Shown: positions 7,065-15,089 of the stretch, piece after piece | Layout: the number at the start of each line of letters is the position of its first letter | Position numbering within the stretch: the stretch's first letter is position 1 | NCBI GenBank assembly: GCA_900768535.1 | Contig: CAAGDE010000065.1 | Span: 1 to 36,076, forward strand | Direction: 5' to 3' | From: Clostridia bacterium | Lineage (GTDB): Bacteria > Bacillota > Clostridia > Oscillospirales > CAG-272 | Length of the DNA stretch: 36,076 bases | Translations under genes and position numbers: made by a program | The notes under the pieces: model-generated | What the model was told of the DNA's origin: nothing | The model's input: the letters and a program-made list of their open reading frames with translations, nothing else | The model's database searches: none

Positions 7065-7093
7065 ATTATACCATACATTTCCTGTGTTGTCAA
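7065..7093 (-). promoter_or_regulatory. Consensus sigma-A promoter of cassette 2
   Basis: On the minus strand TTGACA (7093-7088), 17 nt and TATAAT (7070-7065). As in cassette 1, the -35 lies at the end of the preceding terminator's U-tract. Confidence 0.9.
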
Positions 7094-7099
7094 GAAAAG

Positions 7100-7125
7100 C
7101 TCCGCACCTCAAATGAAGTGCGGAG
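7100..7125 (-). terminator. Terminator hairpin of the cassette type, copy 3
   Basis: Stem CTCCGCAC / GTGCGGAG with a 10-nt loop, followed on the minus strand by CTTTTC and TTGACA. It ends the transcript of 7156-7563. Confidence 0.87.
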
Positions 7126-7155
7126 AAAAGATTTGCAATTTCATCGCATACATAT

Positions 7156-7563
7156 TTACTGAATAGTTACAAAGCCCTCGCACCAGATATCTTCATCAAT
7201 ATTGTGCTTCTCAACATAAATCTTTTGATGCTTACCGCATGACATTATTGATCTTACTATCCATAAAAGCTTGGCAAAAATCAGATTTAGGCAGGCGCGA
7301 TATGAAACTGTTATCTCGTCCTCCCCCAGCACTTTGGTGATGGTCAAAAGGTATACCACACCTTTTTTCAGTTTTCTATTCTTTGAATTTATTTTAACTG
7401 TTCGGATGTAGAATCCATTTTTAAAATCACAAAAACCGGGAAGTTGCGAATATTTTTCTATTGTGCATAAAGCATTAGCCTGTGATGAATATACTCCGAT
7501 AAATTTCGTATCGTAATATTCATTGTCAATCCAATGTCTGTGATCTAAAAGATACAGTATCAT
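7156..7563 (-). CDS. Orphan soluble protein in RHS-derived cassette 3
   Basis: A 135-residue protein without a signal peptide. The ATG at 7563 follows AAGGGGGG about 10 nt upstream; the frame continues open to 7638 into promoter sequence and is not used. It has a mixed alpha/beta look: ILYLLDHRHWID at the start, VYSSQANALCTIEKYSQLPGF in the middle, and a basic segment (KINSKNRKLKKGVVYLLTITKVLGEDE). The family was not recognised. The pattern of strands with a linker such as V.YLLTI resembles small cytoplasmic immunity-type proteins, but this is only an impression. It sits directly behind the RHS fragment at 7610-7945 and ahead of the cassette terminator. Confidence 0.68.
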   Translation of the reverse strand: MILYLLDHRHWIDNEYYDTKFIGVYSSQANALCTIEKYSQLPGFCDFKNGFYIRTVKINSKNRKLKKGVVYLLTITKVLGEDEITVSYRACLNLIFAKLLWIVRSIMSCGKHQKIYVEKHNIDEDIWCEGFVTIQ

Positions 7564-7585
7564 ATCAAATATTCCCCCCTTTTTT

Positions 7586-7613
7586 ATTACGGCATACCTA
7601 TGTGACGGGTCAA
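7586..7613 (-). promoter_or_regulatory. Possible weak promoter of cassette 3
   Basis: On the minus strand TTGACC (7613-7608), 16 nt and CGTAAT (7591-7586). The run GTATGCCGTAATAAA is similar to GTATGGTATAATAAA in the promoter at 7065-7093, so it is probably a diverged copy. Confidence 0.45.
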
Positions 7614-7945
7614 GTGTTGTACTTGTAGCTGTTGGCACCGAACGTTTTCAGCTGGCGTCCCTTTTCCCAGACAGCAGCGGTTCCCTGATAGTTAATCGGA
7701 TTACCGTTTGCATCGTAGGTAATTGCCTTGCCGTTATACGCGGTCAGCAGATCCTTCCAGCCACAGCAATTTGCATCATCGCTGCCATAGGAATACGGAA
7801 TGCCGTTTTTGCTTTGGATGTTTCCGTATTTATCGTAGGTTACGGAAACCGTTTGACTGCCTTTGGTCTCGGTCAGCAGCTGCCCCAGCGCGTCATAGGT
7901 GTATTCCGTTACGCCGTCTGCGCTGTCGGTTACCAATTCTAATTA
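7610..7945 (-). pseudogene. RHS/YD-repeat core fragment
   Basis: About 110 codons of clear YD-repeat sequence with no start codon and no N-terminus. It reads EYTYDALGQLLTET, then VTYDKYGNIQSKNG, then WKDLLTAYNGKAITYDANGNP and finally WEKGRQLKTFG and SYKYNT before a stop. This is the run typical of Clostridia RHS/WapA-type shells shortly before the toxin tip. Secreted RHS proteins form a cocoon around a C-terminal toxin. The fragment begins only about 10 codons behind a strong promoter and stops just before the position where cassette 1 resumes (IR..K..HDYILDGT), so the pieces at 7610, 6871 and 6218 cover neighbouring parts of the same kind of protein. Confidence 0.85.
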
Positions 7946-7946
7946 T

Positions 7947-7975
7947 ATTTTACACCTTTTGGGTCGGGATGTCAA
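7947..7975 (-). promoter_or_regulatory. Promoter fused to an RHS fragment
   Basis: On the minus strand TTGACA (7975-7970), 17 nt and TAAAAT (7952-7947). It lies divergent from the plus-strand promoter at 8019-8047, with 43 bp between the two -35 boxes. Confidence 0.8.
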
Positions 7976-8018
7976 TATAAAAATGGCATTAAACGTGCAT
8001 TTACGGCATAAGAAGTCC

Positions 8019-8047
8019 TTGACAACAGCGTCTGATCGCAGTATAAT
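8019..8047 (+). promoter_or_regulatory. Consensus sigma-A promoter
   Basis: TTGACA (8019-8024), 17-nt spacer and TATAAT (8042-8047), followed by AGGAGG at 8066-8071. It drives 8077-9015. Confidence 0.92.
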
Positions 8048-8076
8048 AGAAGTGTAACAAATAACAGGAGGATGTT

Positions 8077-9015
8077 ATGAAAAAAACGCTCGCACTGGCG
8101 TTATCGCTGTTTTTGGCAATTTCTACGGCTTGTAAGCCAGCGCCTATCCAGCCGACTCCCGATACATTAGATTCCAAACAGACAACACTTTTGATTCCTG
8201 ATAATGAAGAACAGGCTACTCGCCAGAACCGGTTAGAATTCATACCAATTTACCCTTGTAACGGAGATTTTTATCAATCAGAAGCACGGTATCTGATTAC
8301 CGACAACGGAACTTTAATGATTTCGGTCGATGCATGGAATGAATCTTTCGAGATTTTCCAAAGCATATCGTTAAAAGATTCCCAGCACTATACCTTCTCC
8401 CTTGCACTTCAAGAAAGCAGCGGGTGGTTGTTTTTTGCGAATTGTGCAGAAGAACATCCAATCATTCATGGGTTTCAATTCTTCAAGGGGCATGCAAAAC
8501 CACTTGTGGCACTTCCCACAATTCAGAGCGAAACTGTACCATATATGCTGTTTTGTGGCTTTACGAATGAACACTCCGGCTATTTATTTAGCTTCCGGGA
8601 AGAAGTCCGGTTTGCAAGTGGTGCCTTAAAATTGTCCGAACTATATTTCATGCAGAAATGTGAGGATATATGGAGTTCTGTTTTGATACAAAAAGCTCCC
8701 CAAATCCCGCTCAAGGAAAGTCCAAAATTTGTAAAGATGATTAATCAAAATATCGGTTTGATTTCCGGCAGATACTATGCGGATGACTATAGTTTTTGCA
8801 CAAGAACACTGCTAACCAAAGACGGTGGGGAAAACTGGGATCAGATTGCTGAATTACCGAAAATGGATCACTATTGGCCGGAAGATGTAACCGATTTTCG
8901 AGAGGAAAACGGAATTTATATTCTGACTGTCTCTTATCATACTGACCACGGCTATAAAACACTTGAGTACTACTCCGACAATTTGCAAGATTGGGCTTTG
9001 TCCACTCACCAATAA
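8077..9015 (+). CDS. Lipoprotein with a BNR/Asp-box-like C-terminal region
   Basis: A 312-residue lipoprotein. The start has AGGAGG 5 nt upstream, and the signal peptide ends at Cys19 (AISTAC). A Pro/Thr linker follows. The body is beta-rich (GDFYQSEARYLITDNGTLMIS, LPTIQSETVPYMLFCGFTN). Near residues 247-256 it has LTKDGGENW, an Asp-box (S/T-x-D-x-G-x-x-W) as in sialidase-type and photosystem-stability-factor-type beta-propellers. One clear Asp-box in 312 residues is too little to assign a catalytic family. It is a single-gene unit with its own promoter and terminator, divergent from the RHS cassettes. Confidence 0.85.
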   Translation: MKKTLALALSLFLAISTACKPAPIQPTPDTLDSKQTTLLIPDNEEQATRQNRLEFIPIYPCNGDFYQSEARYLITDNGTLMISVDAWNESFEIFQSISLKDSQHYTFSLALQESSGWLFFANCAEEHPIIHGFQFFKGHAKPLVALPTIQSETVPYMLFCGFTNEHSGYLFSFREEVRFASGALKLSELYFMQKCEDIWSSVLIQKAPQIPLKESPKFVKMINQNIGLISGRYYADDYSFCTRTLLTKDGGENWDQIAELPKMDHYWPEDVTDFREENGIYILTVSYHTDHGYKTLEYYSDNLQDWALSTHQ

Positions 9016-9022
9016 TACAAAT

Positions 9023-9051
9023 GGCGGCAGAATATCTGCCGCCACATTTTT
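9023..9051. terminator. Terminator between convergent genes
   Basis: A 9-bp stem GGCGGCAGA / TCTGCCGCC with an ATA loop, then ACATTTTTA on the plus strand. It ends the lipoprotein transcript and lies right behind the minus-strand DUF1906 frame. Confidence 0.8.
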
Positions 9052-9517
9052 ACCATTGACCGTAATCATCTCCTTTTGCAGTATCATTATCAAAATCTAT
9101 CTTATTGTACTGTACTTTTTCATTTTGTTTAATGTTATATTTCTCTTGAGAATCATAGGAAATATATTCTCCTGTCCCTTCTACCCCGGGGGCATTATTT
9201 CCATATGCACCCGTTGAATGACTTAGCCAAGTATAGTTTATACCATCAGACTTGACCGCCTCACAAACGGCTGCATTTCCATATACACCAACTCCATACT
9301 TCTTCCCAATATTCTTTTTGACTGTAGCAAAATATTGCCTAATAGTATTTATATCCGAAATTTGAGGATTGAAATCCACCGCAAAATAAATTACGCTTCC
9401 AGTTGGTTGCCCCAGCGTGGTAGCAATATCTAATGCGGCGGCCGCATGATCGATCGCCTGTTTTTCTGTAAATTCAGTAATCACCTTTCCATAATCCTGG
9501 TATCTCGGCAAGCTGAT
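9050..9517 (-). pseudogene. DUF1906 (Rv2525c-like) glycoside-hydrolase-like domain, 5'-truncated
   Basis: About 155 codons remain. ALGQP-like TLGQPTGSVIYFAVDFNP, then YFATVKKN and YGVGVYGNAAVCEAVK, followed by a tryptophan motif and the end IDFDNDTAKGDDYGQW match the second half of the DUF1906 domain, a TIM-barrel related to GH25 lysozymes and found in secreted cell-wall-active proteins. The first half (the GFD.....P opening and the RY strand) and any signal peptide are missing. The frame begins after a TGA at 9518 with no start or ribosome binding site. The break coincides with serine-recombinase sequence on the plus strand, so it was cut by a rearrangement. Confidence 0.78.
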
Positions 9518-9665
9518 TCAAACAGACTTTGCATCGGCAAAACTGCTGTCGGAATTCTTACCCGATCTCTGCGCCAAGACCGTTCAAAGCGTCCTCCTGC
9601 GGGAGGGGGCGGTATCCATCCAACTGCAGACCGGACAAGAAGTCACAAAGGAGGGCTTTGTATGA
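9495..9665 (+). pseudogene. Serine recombinase C-terminal fragment
   Basis: An open frame without a start ends in LREGAVSIQLQTGQEVTKEG and a TGA at 9663-9665. This resembles the final strand region (x-F-x-NG-x-E-I) that closes Clostridia large serine recombinases. Its stop overlaps the ATG of the next frame as ATGA, as is usual for tandem recombinase pairs. The assignment rests on that arrangement and on the neighbouring fragment. Confidence 0.45.
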
Positions 9666-9781
9666 CAAACGCTGCCCCACAACGGGTCGTGCGGGAAATC
9701 CCCGCCGCCAAACCGGACGCGGTGGACAGACTGCGATCCTCGGCAGAGCAGCTCCGTGTGGTCGCAGCGCTAATGGATTAG
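9662..9781 (+). pseudogene. Serine recombinase N-terminal fragment (39 codons)
   Basis: The ATG at 9662 follows AAAGGAGGG by 6 nt. The peptide contains RVVREIPAAKP and ends EQLRVVAALMD. Many Clostridia site-specific serine recombinases begin with R.VRVIPA.KP followed by LRVAAYCRVSTD. Here the sequence breaks off exactly where the catalytic-serine strand should appear. It is therefore only the leader portion of a recombinase gene and has no activity. Confidence 0.6.
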
Positions 9782-9808
9782 AAAGTGATTTCCGGCACAA
9801 TCCGGAGA

Positions 9809-9837
9809 TTGACAAGATGGGGAAACCGTGATATAAT
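9809..9837 (+). promoter_or_regulatory. Consensus sigma-A promoter of the AraC gene
   Basis: TTGACA (9809-9814), 17 nt, TATAAT (9832-9837), then GGGGGGAC at 9863-9870 ahead of the ATG at 9876. Confidence 0.92.
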
Positions 9838-9875
9838 AAAGTTGTGCTCAGCTTTCGGAATTGGGGGGACTCGAT

Positions 9876-10799
9876 ATGTCAAACGAAACTCGACTTTCTT
9901 TTCTGGATAATCAACAGGTGAAGGCTGTTTCCTTGCCGGAGAAGGATCCTGCTGTCCGGTGGCATTTGTATTGGCTGAAAAAGACCGAGTACAATGCGCA
10001 GGTACACGCGCAGTTCAAGGGGGCAGCACCGCATCACCACTCGTTTTTCGAAATGCATCTGATTACGCAAGGGAACATTGAGTATCGGATCGGAGAGAAG
10101 CTGATCCGGCTTGATTCCGGAGACTTTCTGCTGATCTCTCCGAAAACCGAGCATTTGTCGGTTTCCCGTTCGGATATTCTGAAGAAGCTGTCCATCGGGT
10201 TTGATGTGTTCCCGGACGGGGAGGATCTCTTTGGCACCCGCCTGAATGAGATCCGTTGCATACCGTATTTCTCCGGACAGGATGACGGTGCGCTGTCTGC
10301 TGTGCTGGAGCTGATTCTGTCGGACCCCGGCGAACGGACCCTGCTTGGCGGTTATTTGCGAAGGACAATGCTGAATGCGTTTCTGATTACGCTTTTGCGG
10401 ATGATTCCTTCCGCCGAAGAGGTGCAGCATTCCGAGGAGGCGTGTCCCGTCCGCAGTGAGATCAGCGATGAAACGCTGTATCAGTCGGTGGTGCAGTACC
10501 TGCAGGCGAATATCGGGAAGAATGTTTCCCTGGAGGAAACCTCCGACTATCTGCTCATCAGCATCAGTCAGCTGAACCGCCGGCTGATCCGCTACAGCAA
10601 GATGAGCTTCAGCGGGCTGAAGGACCAGGTGCGCATTTCACGCGCGCGCGAGTTGCTTGCAACCAACCTGTCGCTGGGGCAGATCGGTGCGGCGATCGGG
10701 ATCAGCAACGAATACAGCTTCAACCGATTTTTCAAGCGCGTGGAGGGAATGACCCCCGGACAGTTCCGCGAGGCACTGCAAACCAACAATTATAAGTGA
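9876..10799 (+). CDS. AraC-family transcriptional regulator
   Basis: A 307-residue cytoplasmic regulator. ATG 9876 is preferred over the in-frame TTG 9861 because GGGGGG lies 7 nt upstream. Residues of about 45-110 form a cupin sensor (PHHHSFFEMHLITQG, then LDSGDFLLISPKTEH), whose histidines suggest sugar sensing. Residues of about 205-300 carry two helix-turn-helix units ending GISNEYSFNRFFKRVEGMTPGQFR, the AraC signature. It heads a cluster of glycan-binding and glycan-processing genes on the same strand and most likely activates them in response to a released sugar. A direct or divided operator was not identified. Confidence 0.93.
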   Translation: MSNETRLSFLDNQQVKAVSLPEKDPAVRWHLYWLKKTEYNAQVHAQFKGAAPHHHSFFEMHLITQGNIEYRIGEKLIRLDSGDFLLISPKTEHLSVSRSDILKKLSIGFDVFPDGEDLFGTRLNEIRCIPYFSGQDDGALSAVLELILSDPGERTLLGGYLRRTMLNAFLITLLRMIPSAEEVQHSEEACPVRSEISDETLYQSVVQYLQANIGKNVSLEETSDYLLISISQLNRRLIRYSKMSFSGLKDQVRISRARELLATNLSLGQIGAAIGISNEYSFNRFFKRVEGMTPGQFREALQTNNYK

Positions 10800-10805
10800 A
10801 TAGCA

Positions 10806-10857
10806 ACCGGACATGAACGATTTTGATAAAAAAACGACGTGTCCGGTGCTTTTTATT
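10806..10857 (+). terminator. Probable terminator after the AraC gene
   Basis: CCGGACA and TGTCCGG form a 7-bp stem across a long 28-nt loop, followed by TGCTTTTTATTTT. The loop is longer than usual, so part of it may fold separately. Confidence 0.55.
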
Positions 10858-10869
10858 TTGGCTTACATA

Positions 10870-10878
10870 TGGTATAAT
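10870..10878 (+). promoter_or_regulatory. Extended -10 promoter of the LamG/Asp-box lipoprotein gene
   Basis: TGGTATAAT at 10870-10878 is an extended -10 element. There is no good -35 box, only a T-rich run, as expected for a promoter that needs an activator such as the AraC protein upstream. Confidence 0.55.
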
Positions 10879-10908
10879 GAATACAGAATATGCAGGATGG
10901 AGGGCTTT

Positions 10909-13311
10909 ATGAAGAAAAGGTGTTGTCTGCTGCTCGGACTGCTGCTGCTTGCAATGCCGGTTGTTTCCTGTCGGGGGAACAGCGGCGGTACGGAACTTCC
11001 GTCAACCGGAGCGACCGCGCGGCAGGAGGACAGTGTAACCGAACCCGGTACGGAACCGGGACAGAAAGAGGAGGAAACGTCGGATATGATTTCTCATTGG
11101 ACATTGGACACCATCGGGCAGGACGGTTTGATTGCCGATGAAAGCGGGCGGAAGAACGGAATGGCGCAGGGCGCGGCGCTCTCCGATGATGCCATTGCCG
11201 GAAAGGGTCTGCTGCTGCAGCCGTCCCGGGGTGGATGCATTTCATTCGGGACGCAGATCACGGACGCGTTGAAGCAGACCGGTGCCGTGACCGTTGCTTT
11301 TTGGTACCACCCGCTGTCAACTCTGCAGAGGAGCGATCTGTTCTGCCTGTGGATGTCGGACGGCAAGCCGGGGATTGTGGTGGAGCTTTCTGCAAGCGCG
11401 GTGACGGTGCGGTGCCGCAGCCACGCCAAAGAGAGCGTCCGAACCCGCACTTTTGCCATGAAGAGCGAGCGGGAATGGACGCACCTGGCGCTGTCGGCGG
11501 ACTTTGCAAACGGGAAGGTGACGCTTTACCGGAACGGTGCGCAGGTAACGGCAAACGAAACCGATGCCCTGCGGTTTGGAAGAAGCCGCTACGAACCGGG
11601 GACACCGGCTTACGCAGACACGCTGGGCGGTTTTGCAGGGGATTCCCTGAACGTCCGGTGTTTTCCGGGACGGATGGACGAGGTCTATCTCTTTTCCAAG
11701 GCGGCAACCGATGCGGAGATCGCCGCCCTCTGGCAGTCCGGTCGGAGCGTGATTCCGTCATCCGTAACGGATGCAAATCTGTACGCAAAGCTGTCGATTC
11801 TGACCTCCACCGGAACCACCGTGCTGTCGGAGGGGAGTAATGTTGTTCTGCACAACGGCAGGCGGTGTTTCCTTTTGCCGGGGGATGCGACTGCCGCAGT
11901 CCGGGGGATTGACGGCAGGCATTATGCGCCGCTTGCGTTCTATGAAATCTATCGGAACCGGGCGTTCACGGCGGCGGAACCGGCAGACGTTGTCCGCACG
12001 GAAGAAAACGGGGATCGCTGGCTTGCGGTGGAGGACTTCGCCACACTGACGGGAACTCCGGTGCGGGTGACGGAAAGCGGCAGGATTCTGATCGGAAAGC
12101 AAGGCAGCCGGGCGGATGCAGCCCTGTTGGATTTTATCGACCGCTACTACAGCGGGGCGCTGGAACTGCTGCCGGTGCCGGAGATTGACATGACGGACAC
12201 CCGCAGCGAGGTGATCGCCGGCGATACGGCAAGCACCCGGATTTCGTACGGTTCCCCGTCTCTGCTAAAACTGGCGGACGGCAGTCTGCTTGCTTCTTTT
12301 GACTATAACGGGAAGAGGTACAAGCCGGTCGGAAGCGGAACGAACGATGCAGGAATCTGCCGCTCCGTTGACGGCGGCGCGACATGGATGCAGATTGCGA
12401 CGGTGCCGCGAATGCTGTGGGGATCGTTGTTCCGTGTGGAGGAAACCGTCTACCTGATCGGTCGGGATACGGCAACGGCGAAGCTGGCGATTGTGAAGAG
12501 CACCGATTCCGGCAAGACCTGGACATCCGCCGCAGACGGGCAGATCGACCGGACGGTCGGCTCCTCGCACCGCGCACCGACACCGGTGGTGTTCAGCGGC
12601 GGCAGAGTCTACGTTGCCTGCGAGGACAGCTGTGATGCAGGAGGAAATGCCTTTGGGGTGCAGTCAAAGCGTGCATACATGATGAGTGCGGAGATAACCG
12701 CCGATCTGACGCGGGCGGAAAGCTGGACAAAATCAAAATATGTTTCGTTTGACCCTGCCTGGTTGGGTTCCGGCGGGTTCTATGGCGGAAGCAATACGGG
12801 GCTCGGCTTTTATGAGGGAAATGCGGTTGCGGGAAAAAACGGCACAATGTATATCATTCTGCGCATGGATACCGATCCGACCTACGGAAAGGCGTGTCTG
12901 CTGCGGCTTGGCGCGGACAACCGGGAACTGACCTTTGAGCGGATTTTGGATCTTCCGGTCGGAAAGGACAAGTTCGCCGTCCGGTATGATGCGGTATCCG
13001 GAAAATACATTGTCGTCGGGAACCGGAAAACCACCGATGTGTACCCGCTCCAGCGCAACGTGCTTGCCATGTACACCTCGTCCGACCTTGTGCATTGGGA
13101 ATACGCGGCGACGCTGCTCTCGGACGACGTACTGATCCCGCAGGAGGACTCCGTGCAGAATCACGGCTATCAGTATCCGGACTTCCTGATCGACGGGAGC
13201 GACCTGCTGCTGGTCGTGCGGGAGGCATCCGGAAATACCACCTATTATCATGACGCAAATCATATCACGTTTTACCGGGTCCGGAATTTTCGGAATCTGA
13301 CGGAGAATTGA
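10909..13311 (+). CDS. Lipoprotein with LamG-like domain and Asp-box beta-propeller (sialidase-like)
   Basis: An 800-residue lipoprotein. The start at 10909 has GGAGGG 4 nt upstream, and lipobox Cys21 ends the signal peptide (MPVVSC). Residues of about 62-280 are a LamG/concanavalin-like jelly roll (SHWTLD..G, VTVAFWYHP, EWTHLALSAD, GRMDEVYLFSKAATDAEI) that binds glycans. Residues of about 285-405 resemble a copper-amine-oxidase-N-type wall domain (VVLHNGRRCFLLPG, then YAPLAF). Residues of about 425-800 form a propeller with Asp-boxes SVDGGATW (near 486) and STDSGKTW (near 532). The end, HDANHITFYRVRNFRNL, is shared with the cytoplasmic protein at 19035-20441. Exoglycosidase activity is likely, but the sialidase FRIP arginine motif is not evident. 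Confidence 0.87.
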   Translation: MKKRCCLLLGLLLLAMPVVSCRGNSGGTELPSTGATARQEDSVTEPGTEPGQKEEETSDMISHWTLDTIGQDGLIADESGRKNGMAQGAALSDDAIAGKGLLLQPSRGGCISFGTQITDALKQTGAVTVAFWYHPLSTLQRSDLFCLWMSDGKPGIVVELSASAVTVRCRSHAKESVRTRTFAMKSEREWTHLALSADFANGKVTLYRNGAQVTANETDALRFGRSRYEPGTPAYADTLGGFAGDSLNVRCFPGRMDEVYLFSKAATDAEIAALWQSGRSVIPSSVTDANLYAKLSILTSTGTTVLSEGSNVVLHNGRRCFLLPGDATAAVRGIDGRHYAPLAFYEIYRNRAFTAAEPADVVRTEENGDRWLAVEDFATLTGTPVRVTESGRILIGKQGSRADAALLDFIDRYYSGALELLPVPEIDMTDTRSEVIAGDTASTRISYGSPSLLKLADGSLLASFDYNGKRYKPVGSGTNDAGICRSVDGGATWMQIATVPRMLWGSLFRVEETVYLIGRDTATAKLAIVKSTDSGKTWTSAADGQIDRTVGSSHRAPTPVVFSGGRVYVACEDSCDAGGNAFGVQSKRAYMMSAEITADLTRAESWTKSKYVSFDPAWLGSGGFYGGSNTGLGFYEGNAVAGKNGTMYIILRMDTDPTYGKACLLRLGADNRELTFERILDLPVGKDKFAVRYDAVSGKYIVVGNRKTTDVYPLQRNVLAMYTSSDLVHWEYAATLLSDDVLIPQEDSVQNHGYQYPDFLIDGSDLLLVVREASGNTTYYHDANHITFYRVRNFRNLTEN

Positions 13312-13321
13312 GGAGAACCCT

Positions 13322-15016
13322 ATGCTGAATTCACTTGAGGTCCGTGTCCTGTCCTCGCTTGCAAAATGTTTTCCGGACGAGCATCCGGCGGGGAAGGAGG
13401 AGCAGCGGTATTTTCCGGTGTTCCGCGGGCAGACGCTCGCGTTTCAGATTGCCTATCGCACGGAGGAACCGATCAGCGATGTTCCGTTTCTGCTCCGCCC
13501 GGTTCCGGAGGGCTCGCTTGCGCCGTACGTCAGCTTCGGGCAGGTGGAAAGCATCCCGTCCCTGTACCCGGTCGATCCGACTAACTATGACGAAAACTAT
13601 CTGCGTACCGAGCCGGGGCTGTACCCCGACCCCATCCGCCCGCTGTACTATCGCGGCTGTGCATTGCTGTACCCCCGGCAGATCTGTACGCTTTGGGTTG
13701 CGGTAAAATGCCCGGAGGATCTGCCTGCGGGGGAGTATCCTCTTACGATCCGGCTGGTGACGGAGGAAAAAAAGGAGACGCTTGCCGGGGTTGATGTGAC
13801 GGTTGCGCTCTCCGGTCTGCGTCTGCCGGAGCAGAGGACCTATCACACGGAGTGGCTGTATACCGACTGCCTTGCCGAGCGTTACCATGCTCCGGTATGG
13901 TCGGAGCGGCACTGGGAGATTGTCGGAAACTACATCCGGACCGCCGCGGAGAACGGTGTCAATATGATCCTGACCCCCGTAATCACACCGGAGCTGGACA
14001 CCTATGTCGGAGGGGAGCGGCTGACAACACAGTTGGTTGATATCACTGTGCAGACGGCTGGCGGATATGTCTTTTCCTTTGAAAAGCTCGACCGATGGAT
14101 CAAACTCTGCACCGAGGCAGGCATAAAATATTTCGAATTTCCGCACTTCTTTACGCAATGGGGCGCAAAGAACGCGCCGAAGATTGTGGCACAGGTCAAC
14201 GGGTGCGTCCGGCGGATTTTCGGCTGGGAGACGGACGCGCTGGGGGCGGACTATGCGGCGTTTCTCGGCGCCTTCCTGCCGGCGCTGGCGGAGCATCTGA
14301 AGCGGCGCGGGATTGCGGAGCGGTGCTGGTTCCACATCTCGGACGAGCCGAAGCCCGGGCAGCTGGAGCGCTACAGACAGTGCCGCGATCTGGTTGCGCC
14401 GTATCTGGACGGGTGCCGTCTGATGGACGCACTCTCGGATTATGCGTTTGCGGAAAAGGGAATCGTGAGCAATCCGGTGGTATCCGTACAGCATTTGCAA
14501 CCGTTTCTGGATGCAGGAACATCGCCGCTCTGGTGTTATTACAGCGGGGCACACGGATGCCGGGCTTACACGGGGAGATATCTTTCCATGCCATTGGCAC
14601 GGACAAGAATCATCGGTGTGCAGATGTATATGGCAGATATCAGCGGCTTTCTGCATTGGGGCTATAATTTCTGGCACACGAAATATTCCTATGATACGGT
14701 TGACCCCTTTCTGTCCGGTGATTGCGGCGGATTCAATCCTTCCGGGGATTGCTTCCTGGTCTATCCCGGAGAGGACGGAACAGCCATGGAATCCCTGCGT
14801 CTGCACGCGATGCGCGGGGCGATGGAGGACATCCGGATGCTGGAGCTTTACGAGTCACGCTTCGGTCGGAAGCGGACGAAAGCGATGCTCCTGGAGCTTG
14901 CCGGCGGTGTGCTGAATTTTCGGGAATATCCACAGGAAGAACGCTTTTTCCAAAAGCTGACCGCTCGTGTCATGGCGGATTGTACCGAAAAAAGACCGAT
15001 TTCGGTAAAAAGATGA
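13322..15016 (+). CDS. DUF4091 protein, GH123-like glycoside hydrolase
   Basis: A 564-residue cytoplasmic protein without a signal peptide. GAGGAG lies 6 nt before the ATG, and the gap to the previous stop is 10 bp, so the two are co-transcribed. An N-terminal beta domain (about residues 1-165) is followed by a TIM-barrel (about 170-490). The barrel has NMILTPVITPELDT, then YFEFPHFFTQWG and FHISDEP at residues 338-344. The Asp341-Glu342 pair matches the catalytic pair of GH123-type N-acetylhexosaminidases, which use the substrate's N-acetyl group as nucleophile. Further barrel motifs are GVQMYMADISGFLHWGYNFW and the C-terminal DUF4091 region with MEDIRMLELYE. The substrate is inferred to be an N-acetylated hexosaminide. 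Confidence 0.85.
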   Translation: MLNSLEVRVLSSLAKCFPDEHPAGKEEQRYFPVFRGQTLAFQIAYRTEEPISDVPFLLRPVPEGSLAPYVSFGQVESIPSLYPVDPTNYDENYLRTEPGLYPDPIRPLYYRGCALLYPRQICTLWVAVKCPEDLPAGEYPLTIRLVTEEKKETLAGVDVTVALSGLRLPEQRTYHTEWLYTDCLAERYHAPVWSERHWEIVGNYIRTAAENGVNMILTPVITPELDTYVGGERLTTQLVDITVQTAGGYVFSFEKLDRWIKLCTEAGIKYFEFPHFFTQWGAKNAPKIVAQVNGCVRRIFGWETDALGADYAAFLGAFLPALAEHLKRRGIAERCWFHISDEPKPGQLERYRQCRDLVAPYLDGCRLMDALSDYAFAEKGIVSNPVVSVQHLQPFLDAGTSPLWCYYSGAHGCRAYTGRYLSMPLARTRIIGVQMYMADISGFLHWGYNFWHTKYSYDTVDPFLSGDCGGFNPSGDCFLVYPGEDGTAMESLRLHAMRGAMEDIRMLELYESRFGRKRTKAMLLELAGGVLNFREYPQEERFFQKLTARVMADCTEKRPISVKR

Positions 15017-15046
15017 TTGATTGTGACATTTCATTTCGTTGGAAGT

Positions 15047-15057
15047 TGTGATACAAT
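15047..15057 (+). promoter_or_regulatory. Possible extended -10 promoter of the solute-binding protein gene
   Basis: GTGATACAAT (extended -10 TGnTACAAT) lies 33 nt before the ATG at 15090. The only -35-like TTGTGA sits at 15021, 25 nt away, so the promoter would depend on the extended -10 or on an activator. Confidence 0.4.
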
Positions 15058-15089
15058 TAAACCATAGAAACAAAAGAAAGGGGCATTTT

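Noticed and set aside
10909..13311. Assignment as a true sialidase (GH33)
   Set aside because: Asp-boxes are present, but the FRIP arginine motif and the remaining arginine triad could not be located; kept as sialidase-like.
13331..14806. 491-codon open frame on the minus strand
   Set aside because: It is antisense to the DUF4091 gene, basic and Arg-rich without domains; an effect of GC-rich codon positions.
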